The translations under genes and the position numbers were made by a program. A stretch of DNA of 64,000 nt from Ananas comosus (Eukaryota > Streptophyta > Magnoliopsida > Poales > Bromeliaceae), in contig NC_033627.1 of the NCBI RefSeq assembly GCF_001540865.1, positions 13,014,648 through 13,078,647 on the forward strand, written 5' to 3'. Shown one piece after another: positions 1-11,489 of the stretch. How positions within the stretch are numbered: position 1 is the stretch's first letter; every line of letters begins with the position of its first letter. The notes under the pieces were generated by a model. That model saw only the letters and a program-made list of their open reading frames with translations, had not been told where the DNA came from and made no database searches.

Positions 1-95
1 CCACAGAGGAGCAATTTGATACGTTTTAAATCACAGGGGGGCAAAGTGAGAAACTACGAAACCACATAAGGTTTTTTAAGTTTTCCCAAAAAAAT
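1..95. repeat. Truncated long inverted-repeat MITE (right half)
   Basis: The window opens inside an element whose right arm reads as a chain of phrases such as CAAAGTGAGAAACTACGAAACC and ends near AAGTTTTCCC. The same phrases form both arms of the complete copy at 5592-5946, so this is its right half, cut by the window edge. No coding sequence is visible from here to 600; that stretch is AT-rich. Confidence 0.7.
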
Positions 96-599
96 ATAAT
101 AAAAATTATTTTTTTAATTATAATATAAATTAATTTTAGAAAATTATTTGATTGGTTAGAAACGCACGTCATCAATATAAAAAGAGGTGAATGACGGTGT
201 GTATATATGTGGAGAGCAGGGATGTCAATGTATATGCATATCTCAAATTTTGTCCAACTCCAAACTTAGGGATGTTAATAGGTACAGATAACTGAACATT
301 CTTTTTTTCTTCTGTAATAAAGCATCCATTGTTAAGTATTCTCGTACCAAAAATTTGTATATATTTTAAACAATAATGTTATTAAAAGATTTTGGTTACC
401 GACAGTTACAGCTACATTATAGTTGTAATTATATGTGGAACCAAATTCAACACTTTATTTGATGCAGCTGGTGTAGTTGAAACTACACGAGAAGGCCCAA
501 ATACAATAATTGGAATAAGATCCAACTTAGTCGCAATTCCAGCTGCAGCAACTGAAAAGAGTAACTTTATACAAATGATAAGCTTACTTTCCTAACAAA

Positions 600-2402
600 T
601 TTTTAAACAACATATAATAAAGAGAGAGAGGAGAGATAGATGAGAAGAGAGAGCAGAGAGAGATGAGAGAGCAGAGAGAATTGGGCTGGAATACTATGAA
701 AGTGTTTATTTTTATTATCGGTTTTTAAACCATTTGGATGAAATTGTAGCATTAGGATTATAGTGGTCCCTCTATGAATTAGTGCGGTCCCCTTTAGGGT
801 GGATGTGTAGTTGATTGAATATATATCTAAAAAAGTGGAATTGATTGAAAAGTATAAATCTAATAACAAAAAATGCATAAGAAAAAAATCCAATACATTA
901 GTAGTATCCCCAGCTCACTATATATATATATATATATAATAAATCGAATATATCTATATATATATATTATATATAAATATATCATATAGAGTCGCGCTAA
1001 AGGTTCTTGTAAGCACCAAAGCACTGGTGTTTGTAAATTGTCTATATCTCATTAGATCTACTCATATTGATCATCTTTCACACGTAGATTTATAACTATT
1101 CAACCAACGTCACACGCCCCAACCCTAGAAGGCCACCATCATCCTAACCGCACATCCTTAATCCAAAGGTCGAAAACTTTACAAGCACAAAGACTTGGTA
1201 CTTTTAAAAGCATAGAGCTCATCCATGGAACTATTACATATATATATATATATATATATAATTAATACTATATATGAGTATGCTAGCTGACTATATCTTA
1301 TGCAGTATAGTTCTCCTATTGTACTTATAGTTTTTTGCTTTTTGCGTTAGATCTACTCCTCTAAGTATTTCCCCACGTACAGATCATATATTCAAACAAA
1401 CCACCGTACTCACTTAAGAGACGCACTAATTAACCCACACCGGGACCATTATCACCTAACCGCAACATTTCTTCATACAATGGTAGAAACTTATGACACA
1501 AAGTGGACTATACTCATAAGCAGATAGTAGCCTCTAGCATATATAATACATTATATATATATATATATATATAATATATGAGAGAGAGAAAGAAGAGAGA
1601 GACTGAGCAGAGCTACTGTGGCTATTAGCAGCAACAGGCAGTCCTTGTCTCCTAACTTCTAAACCACTCATAAGTGTGATGCTGGCTAGAATGGAGACGA
1701 GGAAATATTGGGAAAATATCTAGAAGAAAGCATTAAAGACACCAAAAAGAATTGAGACACCCAATTTTTTTCCCATATCTCCTCCCTCTCTCATTCACTA
1801 GCCACCCATCCAATTGATCGTGGTTAAGAAAGTTTAGGCACACAAGGACTGCTTGTGCCCTAATAGCAACGGTAGCCCGCTATATAATATATATATAAAT
1901 ATATATAATATTATATATATATAAATTATATAAAAGACTAGTTAGCTATCTGAAAGTATGCGATTCTCCATAACTTCAGTCGTTTGTCGATGTAGTAACT
2001 CAAATCGACATGCGTCTCGTAGACTTATCTCGAATATTTGAAGTATCTAGAAAATAATTTTAATGGCCATGGTGACCAATTCAACGTGGTAGAAATATTC
2101 AAATGCACGTGAAATTTTGAATAAAAATTCTTTATGCTATATAAATACAAGATCAATATTTTTGATACTAAAATTTTTAATATCAATTACTCACATTTGT
2201 AAGAATTTATTTCAACGATTGATTTTGAGTCCTCCTTCAATCACTAGGCAAATGATACCGAAAATCACAAATATTTATTTTTAGGTACTTCAATACTCTA
2301 GACAAGATCTAACGGAACCGATAGTCAATTTGGATAAGTCCCAACATCTAAAACAACATTGGAAGCAACAAGCCCCGTGCTTCCAGATAAGAATACCAGC
2401 TA
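600..2402. repeat. MITE train, copy 1 (five elements)
   Basis: Five inverted-repeat elements lie head to tail, each separated by (TA)n or (GA)n: about 681-918, 989-1220, 1282-1540, 1610-1882 and 1938-2402. Their ends share a motif like GGCTACTATGCTAT followed by a hairpin. No gene is seen. Elements of the same types, in the same order but lacking a counterpart of 989-1220, recur at 3100-4600. Copy 1 differs from it by many small indels. Confidence 0.65.
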
Positions 2403-2564
2403 TAATATATAATATATATATATAGCATATGGCAAATAACATTCCCGGTGCAGCAAACTCAAAATACTTAAACACAACGATTAAAGGCCTTTTCTTCCAA
2501 AACTATTTCTAAACAACATATAATATATTTATTCGGATATATAATAACTAATATAATAAACAAA

Positions 2565-3074
2565 AGCCGGAGCTCCACACGGTACTATACGTGTTTTGTT
2601 TCGATCTACAGCGGTTCTTAAAATAGCATCCATACCGTTAAATATGACTATAAAAGTATTAGTAATTAAAGATAAAATTTCATTTTTTTCATAATATATT
2701 AAATTATAACAAATGGAAGAATAAATTGATAATCTTTAAAAGTTGAGATGATCTTTAAATTCAAGATCAAGAAATGTTAACTTAAAAATATATATTTTGA
2801 AAGTAGTTTCTATCAAATTTGAAGAAATTTAGATTCTTCTACGACTCCGGTTAAAAAAAAGTCATAATACCATTGAAAATTGACAATTTGTTGAAATAGG
2901 TTTGATTCATAAAACTATGCGAAAAAATTAAAATTGTTATTTCTAAGAATTTAAAATACCCTAGATTCAGCTTTTCGGTGTGGATTCTGTTTGACATTCA
3001 GCGCCTAACAGATCGAAACAAAAAAAGTACCGGAGCATCCCAACGGTATCATAGATAGTATAGAACCTGAGCTG
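2565..3074. repeat. Inverted-repeat MITE, about 510 bp
   Basis: The left end has GGTACTATACGTGTTTTGTT-like sequence followed by a 'TTCGATCTACAG' segment. The right end has the inverted counterpart (AGATCGAAACAAAAAAAGTA, then GGTATCATAGATAGTATAG). The interior is AT-rich with no coding signal. It belongs to the same TA-flanked superfamily as its neighbours, with a degenerate tip. Confidence 0.55.
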
Positions 3075-3099
3075 GATATATATTATATATAATGAATAT

Positions 3100-4061
3100 A
3101 ATGAGAGCAGAGAGAGAAGAGAAAAAAACGAGAGAAGAGAGAAGAGATGAGAGAGAGAATTGTCCTCAAATACTATTAATAAAAACTTTTATAGTTTTTA
3201 AAAAAGCCATTGGATTGTAAAATTTAGCATTAACATCATAGTAGTTCTAAAATTAGTGTGTCACCTAGGGTTGATGTAGTTTTGATTGAATAGTATGATA
3301 TATGAAAAAGGGAATTGATTAAAGTATAAATCTAATCACTAAACCAAATACTAAAAAAGTAAACCAGCTAACTAAATATAATAAAAAAATATATATATGT
3401 ATATATTAGTCTAAGTCTACTATACTCATAAAAATAAACCTTTGTTCTTATAAGTTTTTTGCTTTGTTTGACCGTTAGATCTACGTTTCTAATCATTTCC
3501 AATTAATCTCAGCATTCAACACACAACCTATTCAACTAAGAGACCACTATTAACCCTACGGAAAAATATATTCTAACGCACATTCTCTCATACAATGGTT
3601 GAAACTTATAGAGCACAAAGGGGGCTAAAAGAGTAAGTAGCTCTAGCATATATATATAAATATCTATATATATATATAAAATATATATAAAACTATATAT
3701 TTATTATTATTATAATATGTAGACGAGAGCGAGAGAGAGAAGAGAGAGGGGAACAGGGCTACACATTAGGCACAACAGTCTTATGTGCTCCTAACAATTT
3801 AACGCACCTATCAAGCTTTGATGGTAGCTAGAATATGAGCAGATGAAGGAATATATGGATGAGAAATTTCCAAAGAAAAAAAATTAAACACCCAAAGAAT
3901 TAAGAAGACACAAGTTTCCCAATATTCCTCCCTCTCTCATTCTAGCCACATCCATCAACTTGATGGGTGATTAAAAGTGTAAGAGCACATGCAGGGTCTG
4001 CTGATGCCCTAATAGCACGGTACCCCTGCTATATATATAATATATAGATTAGTTCTAAATA

Positions 4062-4109
<48 letters not shown>

Positions 4110-4597
4110 TGAGGCTAATAATGCTTATGAAAGTATGGAAGTTCTCCAGTACTTCCAATCTTTCGTGTTAGTACTTCCTCGACGATCCGCACTCCGATTA
4201 AACTTGCATCTAGAAGTATTGGAAGTATCTGAAAATAATTAATTGGCCATGTGAGCCAAGTTTTAACGTGTAGAAATATTCAAATCATGTGAAACTTTTG
4301 ATAAAAAATTCTTACATGGCTATTACTATAAAGATCAATATTTTTGATCTAAAATTTTAATATCATATCATTTCACATTTTTATAAGAATTTTAGTTTCA
4401 CTATGATTTGAGCCCCTATCGATCACATTTGGCATCCCAGGGCAATTGAAATCTATGAAAAATCACAAAATTTATATTCTCAGGTATTCAAATACTCTAG
4501 ATGCAAGTGAAACGGAACATGATAGTCCATTTGTAAAGTCCAACATCTAAAACCACTTGGAAGCACGGAAGCTCCGTGCTTCAGAAGAATCCAGCTA
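3100..4597. repeat. MITE train, copy 2 (four elements)
   Basis: Elements at about 3161-3372, 3409-3649, 3751-4030 and 4111-4597 repeat four of the five types of copy 1 in the same order. The shared phrases align through each element, for example the CCTCCCTCTCTCATTC stretch near 1784 and 3935. (TA)n and (GA)n blocks separate them. No gene is visible. Confidence 0.6.
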
Positions 4598-4635
4598 TTA
4601 TATATATAATGATAGAAGAGAGAGAGAGAGAGAGA

Positions 4636-5181
4636 GAGTCCGGCTACTATACTCTTACGAGTACAATCGCCTTCGTACTCATAAGTTGTTTTCGATAATA
4701 GAGCTTCCGAATTGAGGATCCATACCGTCAAACATTATCTAGAGCATTTAAAACTTCTACAAATCGAATTTTATAATTTTTCGATATCATTTACCTTACG
4801 ATCAAAAGCCCACAAAATTAATAATTTTTAACGGCCAATATGAGATATTTGCTAATTTAACGGTGTAAAAGAATCGGAATAGGTTGAATTTTTGATAAAA
4901 AATTCTATTCACTACCTAAATAAAGATCAATAACTCTGATCTTAAATTGAAGGATCCGATCATCCATTCTTAAGATGTCGTTCGATTTTGACCGTTCATT
5001 TTATACCCGTTTGATAGACTTTATAATGATTTCGAAAAATTACGAAATTTATTTTCTAAAAGTTTCAAATACCCTAAATCATATTTAACGGTGTGGATCG
5101 TCAATTCAAAAGCCCCAACATCAAAAACTACTTATGAGTACAAATGACTCTATACTTATAAGAGTATAGTAATCCTACTCT
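4636..5181. repeat. TA-flanked hairpin-tip MITE, about 545 bp
   Basis: The left end is GAGTCCGGCTACTATACTCT and then a hairpin built on CTTACGAGTAC / GTACTCATAAG, followed by TTGTTTTCGAT. The right end carries the inverted set, ending in AAGAGTATAGTAATCCTACTC. It is closely related to the second element in intron 6 of the RING1 gene (47303-47846). No coding capacity. Confidence 0.75.
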
Positions 5182-5189
5182 ATATATAT

Positions 5190-5490
5190 ATAAACTATAT
5201 ATTAATCCCCAATGTTGTAAGGTGACGTGGCACCTTCTCCTTAGCTTGGAACTTTTTTGAACCGAACTGACCTGTCTCTTCTTTCAATTATTCTTCTTTG
5301 AACTGCTTTTTTTTTCTATTCAATTTTTTAAACTGAACTGACGTATTTTACTATATATTTTGTGTTGAACCCGGTTCTTCACTGAACCAACTCATCTCTT
5401 CTTTTTAATTTTTTTGAACCGAACAATCCCCAATATCATAAGGTGATGCGACGCTATATTGAAACTGAAGGTAATCTTATCACTACATAT
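5190..5490. repeat. Unclassified AT-rich repeat with repeated GAACCGAACTGA phrases
   Basis: The phrase AATCCCCAATGTTGTAAGGTGACG near 5206 recurs as AATCCCCAATATCATAAGGTGATG near 5425. Between them TTTTGAACCGAACTGAC-like phrases recur about every 90 bp. Similar GAACCGAAC phrases occur at 11490-11740, so both are probably pieces of one repeat family. No gene. Confidence 0.4.
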
Positions 5491-5591
5491 ATAATGTGAT
5501 AAATTTTTAAAAATATATTTTCCAACTACATAAAACCAAACAAACTATTTATAATTTCAATAATTTATACTATTATACCATTGTATTTTCA

Positions 5592-5946
5592 AGGGAAAAC
5601 TTCAAAAACCCTTCCTGTGGTTTCGTAGTTTCTCACTTTGTCCCCTTGTGGTTTAAAATGTATCAATTTGCCCCCCTGTGGTTTCTTTTTTCTCTTTTTC
5701 TTATCAATATTAATTTTTTTTTCTTAAATCAGTGATAAAGTTAAAATTAAAGGGTACTAAAGTGAATATTTGATAAATCTAGATGGGTATCTGAAGTTTT
5801 TTGTATATAATTTAATGAAATATTAACGAACAAGCTACCGAAAAAATAAAAACGAAACCACATGGGGGCAAATTGATACACTCTAAACCACATGGTACTA
5901 AAGTGAGAAACAATGAAACCATAGGGGGGTTTTTTGAAGTTTTCCC
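5592..5946. repeat. Long inverted-repeat MITE, complete copy
   Basis: The element begins AGGGAAAACTTCAAAAACCC and ends with the inverted AAGTTTTCCCT. Both arms contain inverted copies of TGTGGTTTCGTAGTTTCTCA and TGTGGTTTAAAATGTATCAA. About 355 bp, no ORF. Relatives lie at 1-95, 38331-38690, 39140-39500 and 58319-58664. The flanks from 5950 to 7000 are AT-rich and I see no gene in them. Confidence 0.8.
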
Positions 5947-6999
5947 TATTTTCAACTACACTTTATTGGGTGAATTGGGCCACAAAAGCCCAAGATGTGC
6001 AACAAACCAAAGCTCGGGCTTCGGCTAGATTGGGCTTTTAAAGCCCAATCCCCGCCCATATATAAATCATGAAGTGCCTTGAATTTGATGCTCTCCTCTG
6101 ATGTATTATTATATTATTATTATTGTCACGACCAATTCCGCTAGTACTAATAACCTATTGAACCCAAACCATCGATATAAAATACTTAAAGAGTCCAAAG
6201 TATTATTACTATAGTGTTTTCCCCTTTTATTCCTACACCAAAACTTTTTTCCATCTATTATGGAGCTATTGAAGCGTTATAATTGATCTAATTTAGTTCC
6301 TCGGAATATTCTAGAAGGTTTTCTTAAATACTGATCACCAGAAAGTTCTATACACATCAAATTAATTTAGTATTTTAGCTTGCACCAAAAGGAACTTACA
6401 TGAAAATTTGTCTCAAATACAAAAAATTCTTGGGTCTTCCACTACATATGTTTTGTTATATTATTAATGTATTGGCACTCATGATAGAAGGTTTAGAATT
6501 TAGAATTTAATTATGACAGAGATTACGATTTAATTATTATATTTCTTATTTTATTGCATGTAGTTGAAACTGCAGTCTCCACTACAGTTGTAATTATATA
6601 CGCAAACAAATTCAAATTCGGTATCTGATTTGATATATTTGAATTCGACTATTGCATTCGACTATTGCAGTTAAAATTAGACTGGCAAGCCCAATTATAG
6701 CAGTTGGAAAACGTAAGAATTATTTTTCAAATAATTTTTTTTTTTTTTTACATTGGAGATAATTTAATCACCATTATATGCAATAACATGATAAATTTTA
6801 AAATTACATTTCTCGACTGTATACAAGTAAATAAAGTATTTACTGTCGCAGTGCTTTTCACAGCATACACTTCTAACTATACTGTATTTTTAATTACATC
6901 TAATCGAACAGCTTTTTATTAAAGTTTAGAATTTAATTATGACATTTTCAATACGCAAACAACTTAGGGCATTTAAAAGTAAACTACACGAATGGTAAT

Positions 7000-7430
7000 A
7001 AAATAACAAATCCGAGGGCTAAGTAAAGCGGGGCGAGATCGTCTACGTAAGATTCCGACAAACGAATATAGCGGGCCCCACCACTGTTAAAAGCGGCCGC
7101 CGCGCAATTCGCCGCCAACGCCCCTCCGCATAGCGAATCCCCTGCGGATAGAAAGATCGGCCGTCCACGTCATGGACCCAACTCATCTCAGCCGTCGAAG
7201 CAGGAGGGCGTATAAGAATTTCTATGGGCGCACAAGCGGGGGATTAAAAAGAAAAAAGAAAAAAAGGCCGTGCTCGCTTTTCTTTGGGACGGGTGAGAGT
7301 GGGAGAGGTGGACACGTGTCGGAATCTGCACCGTAGATCTGGAGGCAGACGTTGCCGACACGTTTACACCGTCTCTTTTTTGTCCCAAAATCAAATCACA
7401 TCAAATCACGGGGGTGTATTATCAATTATG

Positions 7431-7461
<31 letters not shown>

Positions 7462-7560
7462 GCGGTGCCCCCACGAAGCGGCAACTCGAGATTCTCCCGT
7501 ACGATCAGATCCGACGGCGGATATTGCACCACCGTGCGCACACTTTTTTTAAACCAACGG
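7000..7560. other. GC-rich island without a recognisable gene
   Basis: Base composition jumps from AT-rich to GC-rich. The stretch holds ACGT-core motifs (CACGTC near 7166, GACACGTGTC near 7312) and a (GA)n run at about 7435-7461. The ORFs here are short, low in recognisable motifs and on both strands, so I call none. It could be promoter or leader sequence of a lost or unseen gene. From 7560 to 8050 the sequence is AT-rich 3' flank of the ERF gene. Confidence 0.4.
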
Positions 7561-8097
7561 TACTGATAACTCCATCTGAGAAAACTCAGAACTCAAAAAC
7601 ATGCGAAATAAATTATTATTTTCTGTAAATTTAAATTTTTTATAGTATAATATTTTTAATTGAATAAATATTTATCTTCAAAGCTGCTGCTGCTGCTGAG
7701 TTCAGTTATAAACTTTATAATAATATAATATTTTTAATATTATATTATATTAGATTGCGGGTATTCAAAAGAGCATAATAATTAATATGATTAACGAAAC
7801 GAAAAACAATTCTTAATTTTCATTACAACAGCGAGTGCGAAAATTTCCCTCGAAAGAGCTTCGCCTCGGCGCAAAAAAAGAAAAAGAAAAAGCTAATTAA
7901 TTAAATATTTACGAACAAAAAAAAGGAAAAAAAAAAAAAAAACCTCTCCCCTCCCTCCTGATCTACTATGTATAAATAAAAGAGAAATTACAAGTCTCTA
8001 TACACATATCTATTATATATCTATCGTAATTGTTCGATCTCGAATCTTCGATCTACCAAAAAAAAGAGGGGGGTGGGTGGGTGGGTTGGGGCTCGAA

Positions 8098-8408
8098 TCA
8101 AGCGATCTCGGGAGGCAGGGGGGAGGTTGAGATCGAGATCGAAGCGGGAGAGGGCGATCCTCGGCGTAGAAGAGAGGGAGCGGCGGCGAGACCGGAGCCG
8201 CGTCGATCACGCGACGACGAATCCGAGTCGCTCTGGCCCCCGGCGGCCGTGATCCCCTCCGCCGCCGCCGCCGCCGCCGCGCGGCCGCGGCGCGGCCTTC
8301 TTCGAGAGCGCGATCGGGTCGAGAAAGAAGAAAGGGCGCGGCGCGGGGCACGACGGGGAACCCCCGCAGCGGACCCTAGCGGCGGGCGCCTCCGGAAGAG
8401 ATCGAGAT
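8098..8408 (-). pseudogene. C-terminal part of the ERF repressor, scattered over three frames
   Basis: Downstream of the TAG at 8409 the pieces of a group VIII ERF tail appear in the right order but in changing frames: PFFFLDPIALSKK (8297-8335), GGQSDSDSSS (about 8214-8243), VIDAAPVSPPLPLFYAE (about 8160-8210), the EAR repression motif FDLDLNLPP (8117-8143) and LPPEIA followed by TGA (8098-8118). Each change of frame has the same sense, equal to one extra base. The EAR motif recruits TOPLESS-type co-repressors. Either the gene is a young pseudogene or, more likely, the assembly carries single-base insertions in this GC-rich stretch. If so, the true gene spans 8098-8726 as one exon of about 208 residues. 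Confidence 0.7.
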
Positions 8409-8726
8409 CTAGGGTTGGGATGAGGGGATGGGGATGGGGATGGCCATGGGGGGTGGCGGAGTCGAGGTGCTGGTGGTGGGGCTCGCGGGGGCGGGGAGGG
8501 GGAAATTGGTCTTGGCCTTGGGGCCGCGGAACTCGAGCGCGGCGGCGTCGTAGGCGCGCGCGGCGTCCTCGGCGGTGTCGAAGGTGCCGAGCCACACCCT
8601 GCTCCTCTTCGCCGGGTCCCGGATCTCCGCCGCGTACCTCCCCCACGGCCTCTTCCTCACCCCCCTGTAGTGCACCTCCCTCGCCCCTCCCCCTCCCCCT
8701 CCCTTCTCCTTCCTCGCCGGCGCCAT
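8409..8726 (-). CDS. AP2/ERF transcription factor, open part of the frame
   Basis: The frame from the ATG at 8726 gives 105 residues and stops at 8409. Residues about 19-77 form one complete AP2 domain: [19 protein letters not shown], then [18 protein letters not shown] and [11 protein letters not shown]. The Ala and Asp typical of ERF (not DREB) proteins are present in AAEIRDPAK...[15 protein letters not shown] proteins bind GCC-box DNA. A single domain near the N-terminus with downstream EAR-motif sequence in another frame points to the group VIII repressors (ERF3/ERF4 type). Those are usually over 200 residues, so 105 is short. The start is supported by MAPARKEK and a TATA box about 120 bp upstream. 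No intron is needed. See the next entry for the broken remainder. Confidence 0.85.
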   Translation of the reverse strand: MAPARKEKGGGGGGAREVHYRGVRKRPWGRYAAEIRDPAKRSRVWLGTFDTAEDAARAYDAAALEFRGPKAKTNFPLPAPASPTTSTSTPPPPMAIPIPIPSSQP

Positions 8727-8846
8727 GTTTCTTCGTCTAAGCTCCCTCTCTCTCTCCCTCTTCTCAATTATCTCTCCGCGTGCGCGAACTAATTTGGGAG
8801 AGTATGGGGTGGGGAATGGGAGAGATGTTTGAGGACGAGGCTTTGT

Positions 8847-8854
8847 TATTTATA
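8847..8854 (-). promoter_or_regulatory. TATA box of the ERF gene
   Basis: TATAAATA on the minus strand lies about 120 bp upstream of the ERF start codon, a plausible core-promoter position. Confidence 0.6.
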
Positions 8855-9082
8855 GAGTTTTTTTTTTTCCCCAAAAAAAAAAGAAAATGGGAAAAAGGAA
8901 GGAGCGGTGCGGGGAGGCGTAGAGATTGAAAAACTCGGCGCGGTCCACGAGCGATTTGACGGTCGCCTCTCTTTGGTGCATATATTTGTATATATAAATA
9001 TAATATAATATAATAATATACAAGCCGCCGCTTTGGGGCCCCACCAATGAAGGAAACGGAGCAGGAAACCGCAGTGGGGCCC

Positions 9083-9817
9083 CACGTGAAAGTTGAGTAG
9101 ACGCGTTTGGTTGCGGAGTGTCGTTTATTTATTTATTTTATTTATTTTTATTTATTTATTTTTTTTGTAGGTGATAGGTGATAAGTAAGAGGGGGGTGTG
9201 CGGGGATTACGTGGCACGCGTAGGAACGAGACCACGCGGCGGCGATCGCGCGCTTTTGTGTCCCCCGATTCCCCGCTCCTCCACTAACGGCCGTTAAAGC
9301 CCCGTTTCCGTGGGGCCGGCGCCGTTTCGTACGAGGAGAGCGGGATAGAGACGGCGCTAACGGCGCTAACGGCGCGTAACCGTAGGGGCGGCGTTCGGAA
9401 AGGGTGGTGGGGTGGGCCCCACGCGAGTGTCGGCAATCGTGGACCGAGGATCAGCGGCGGTGGGACCCGCGGTACACGTGGCGGCCGTCTAGTTATCTTC
9501 TCGCTCACGCACACCTTGACCGACAAGCAGTGCGTGACCCACCGGATGGACGACGCGTGTCCGATCGACGCGCGGGGAGGCGCGCATCGTGTCGTTCGTT
9601 GCGTCCAACGGTGGGAATGAGCGGCTGTGATCATCGCTCACGACCTGTAGGATTATTGACCGCGTCGCGTAGAGGGGTACGTGTGTACTACTCCCTCAGT
9701 GGCGCCGCTACAGCAAATTTTAGAAAATATATATGTAATATTATTATTAAAAAAAATAAATTTGGTGGTGAGTGGTGACGTGGGAGATTTATGGGAAGCC
9801 ATGGAGAGCGACACGTG
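9083..9817 (-). promoter_or_regulatory. ACGT-core (G-box/ABRE-like) cluster upstream of the ERF gene
   Basis: CACGTG occurs at 9083-9088, 9475-9480 (as ACACGTGGC) and 9812-9817, and ACGTGGC at 9209-9215. These are cores bound by bZIP and bHLH factors in abscisic-acid and stress responses. The cluster lies 0.35-1.1 kb upstream of the ERF start in a GC-rich tract (about 9200-9870) with no convincing gene. Control of ERF by stress or ABA is an inference from the motifs only. Confidence 0.45.
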
Positions 9818-10240
9818 GGAGCGCGACGCGTGTCCGGTTTCCCGGGAAGCGCCTCGTAGTCGTAGCTAATCCGGAGGAGAAATTATGGCGTCAACCTCTT
9901 TTTAAAAGTTAAATATAAAAATTAAAACACTACGTAATGCTTATATCAGTGGCTTCAACTTGAGTTATCAAAAAAATGGCATTAAAAGTTTGATAAAATT
10001 CAAATTATTATTCTGATAAAATGTTAAAAGACTCGGACTCAATCCAAACGCTACGAACGGTGAGTGGTGTTACCTCCTATATATTATGCACAAATCAAAA
10101 TTCTATTTAGTATTTGATATAATAGAATTATTATTCTTAATACCCTCTTGACACAGTGCTCTGTACAAGGTAAGATTTTATCCCATATAGCTGGTATAGG
10201 GCTATTATTTGTAACACATTCCGTTGACACGTGCGAAAGA

Positions 10241-10277
<37 letters not shown>

Positions 10278-10280
<3 letters not shown>

Positions 10281-10504
10281 TCCGGCTGCTATGCTATTAA
10301 TAGCACGAAGCACTTGGTACTACCAAGTTTTCCGCCGTTAGATCTACCCTCTTGATCATTTTCACCCGTTAGATCATACTATTCAACCAACCACCCACTC
10401 AACCCTACGGGGCCCACATCATCCTAACCGCACATCTCTTAATCCAATGGCCAAAAACTTGGTAGCACCAATGACTTGGTGCTATTAATAGCATAGTAGC
10501 CTAG

Positions 10505-10506
<2 letters not shown>
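10278..10506. repeat. TA-flanked hairpin-tip MITE, about 230 bp
   Basis: GAGTCCGGCTGCTATGCTAT opens the element inside a (TA)n run, and ATAGCATAGTAGCCTAGTTC closes it. The tips contain TTAATAGCAC and TACCAAG-type arms, inverted at the other end. The middle carries CAACCAACCACCCACTC, also seen inverted at 62380-62410. From 9880 to 10270 I see nothing gene-like. Confidence 0.75.
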
Positions 10507-10543
<37 letters not shown>

Positions 10544-10670
10544 ATTTTAAGGCATTAATAGTTAAAAAAAAAGTTGATGTAGTACTGGGATTTTGAGAGC
10601 TAATTCTCCGAACTTTATTCCCCATTCATTCTTTAACATCAAAACCTTTCAACATATTTTTTCGGCTTAA

Positions 10671-11296
10671 TTATAAAACCTGCCCTTTATCAAGTATCTC
10701 AAATAATTCCATTTATATAAAAAAATTAGATAATATCAATCCTGCACTTTAGTTCTGTCTCGAATAGACTCTTCTATGAGGACTTTTTCGTTAGTTTTAG
10801 CAGCAGTATTTTAAACTAGCATATTTTTTAGCTCATTTAAGCTCCTTCACGCATACCATTAAATATCTTTCTTCTTTTTTTCTTTTTTTTTTTGAGATAG
10901 ATAGCACACTATCAACTTTATTTATTTTATTTAGAAATAAACTTAGCTGAAAATGTAAATCAACTAGGATTCGAACTCGAAACCTCGGATACTAACCATT
11001 AAGCCCTTTACCACTTGCTCTAGGGACGGTCGGTCGTACCATTAAATATCAAAATCCACTAAGAACATAAAAAAGCATTCACATGTGAGAATTTAAGCTT
11101 TTTTTTAATGTCAAATGATTTTGACACGTCGTCGTTGTTAACACTTGTGTCAAAAGTTAACAAAAATTTCAAATTATCAAACTTATTTGACACAAAACTA
11201 AAGTGCAGGATTGATATTTATTTAAATTTTTTATATAGAAAAATATATAAGACACAAGGATAAAGGTCATGTGGGGCTTTTTATAATTAAAGCCTA
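10671..11296. repeat. Inverted-repeat element interrupted by a SINE
   Basis: The left arm (GGCTTAATTATAAAACCTGC, then ATCAATCCTGCACTTTAGTT) is matched by an inverted right arm (AACTAAAGTGCAGGATTGAT, then TATAATTAAAGCCTAAT). The SINE at 10868-11036 sits inside, so the element is older than the SINE. Confidence 0.7.
10868..11036 (-). mobile_element. tRNA-derived SINE (Au-type) with target-site duplication
   Basis: Read on the minus strand, it has an A-box-like segment (AGAGCAAGTGGTAAAGGGCT) and a B box (GAGTTCGAATCC), a region ending in TTTCTAAATAAAATAAA, a GTGCTATCTATCTC end and an A tail. It is flanked by a perfect 14-bp target-site duplication, TACCATTAAATATC, at 10854-10867 and 11037-11050. 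Body plan and wording match the plant Au SINE family. Confidence 0.85.
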
Positions 11297-11489
11297 ATTT
11301 TTCTCACGAGCAATTTTGTTTAGCGACCTCCTAAGTTGTAACTTGACAACAGATACTAGGATCAAGGAATGTAATATGCCTAAGTAAACAAAAATATCTA
11401 CCAGAAAACCTCATCATAGTTTGCAAATTATCCATACCTTATCATTATTTTTTATAAACTTGCTACGTGACAACATTACCTTTATTTAC

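Noticed and set aside
8030..8740. Plus-strand 236-residue open frame over the ERF locus
   Set aside because: It is the antisense of a GC-rich gene; the protein is a low-complexity Arg/Gly/Pro string and the AP2 domain on the minus strand explains the locus.
9284..9778. Overlapping open frames of 116 and 124 residues on both strands
   Set aside because: They occur in a GC-rich promoter tract, have no family motifs and no clear leader or splice context.
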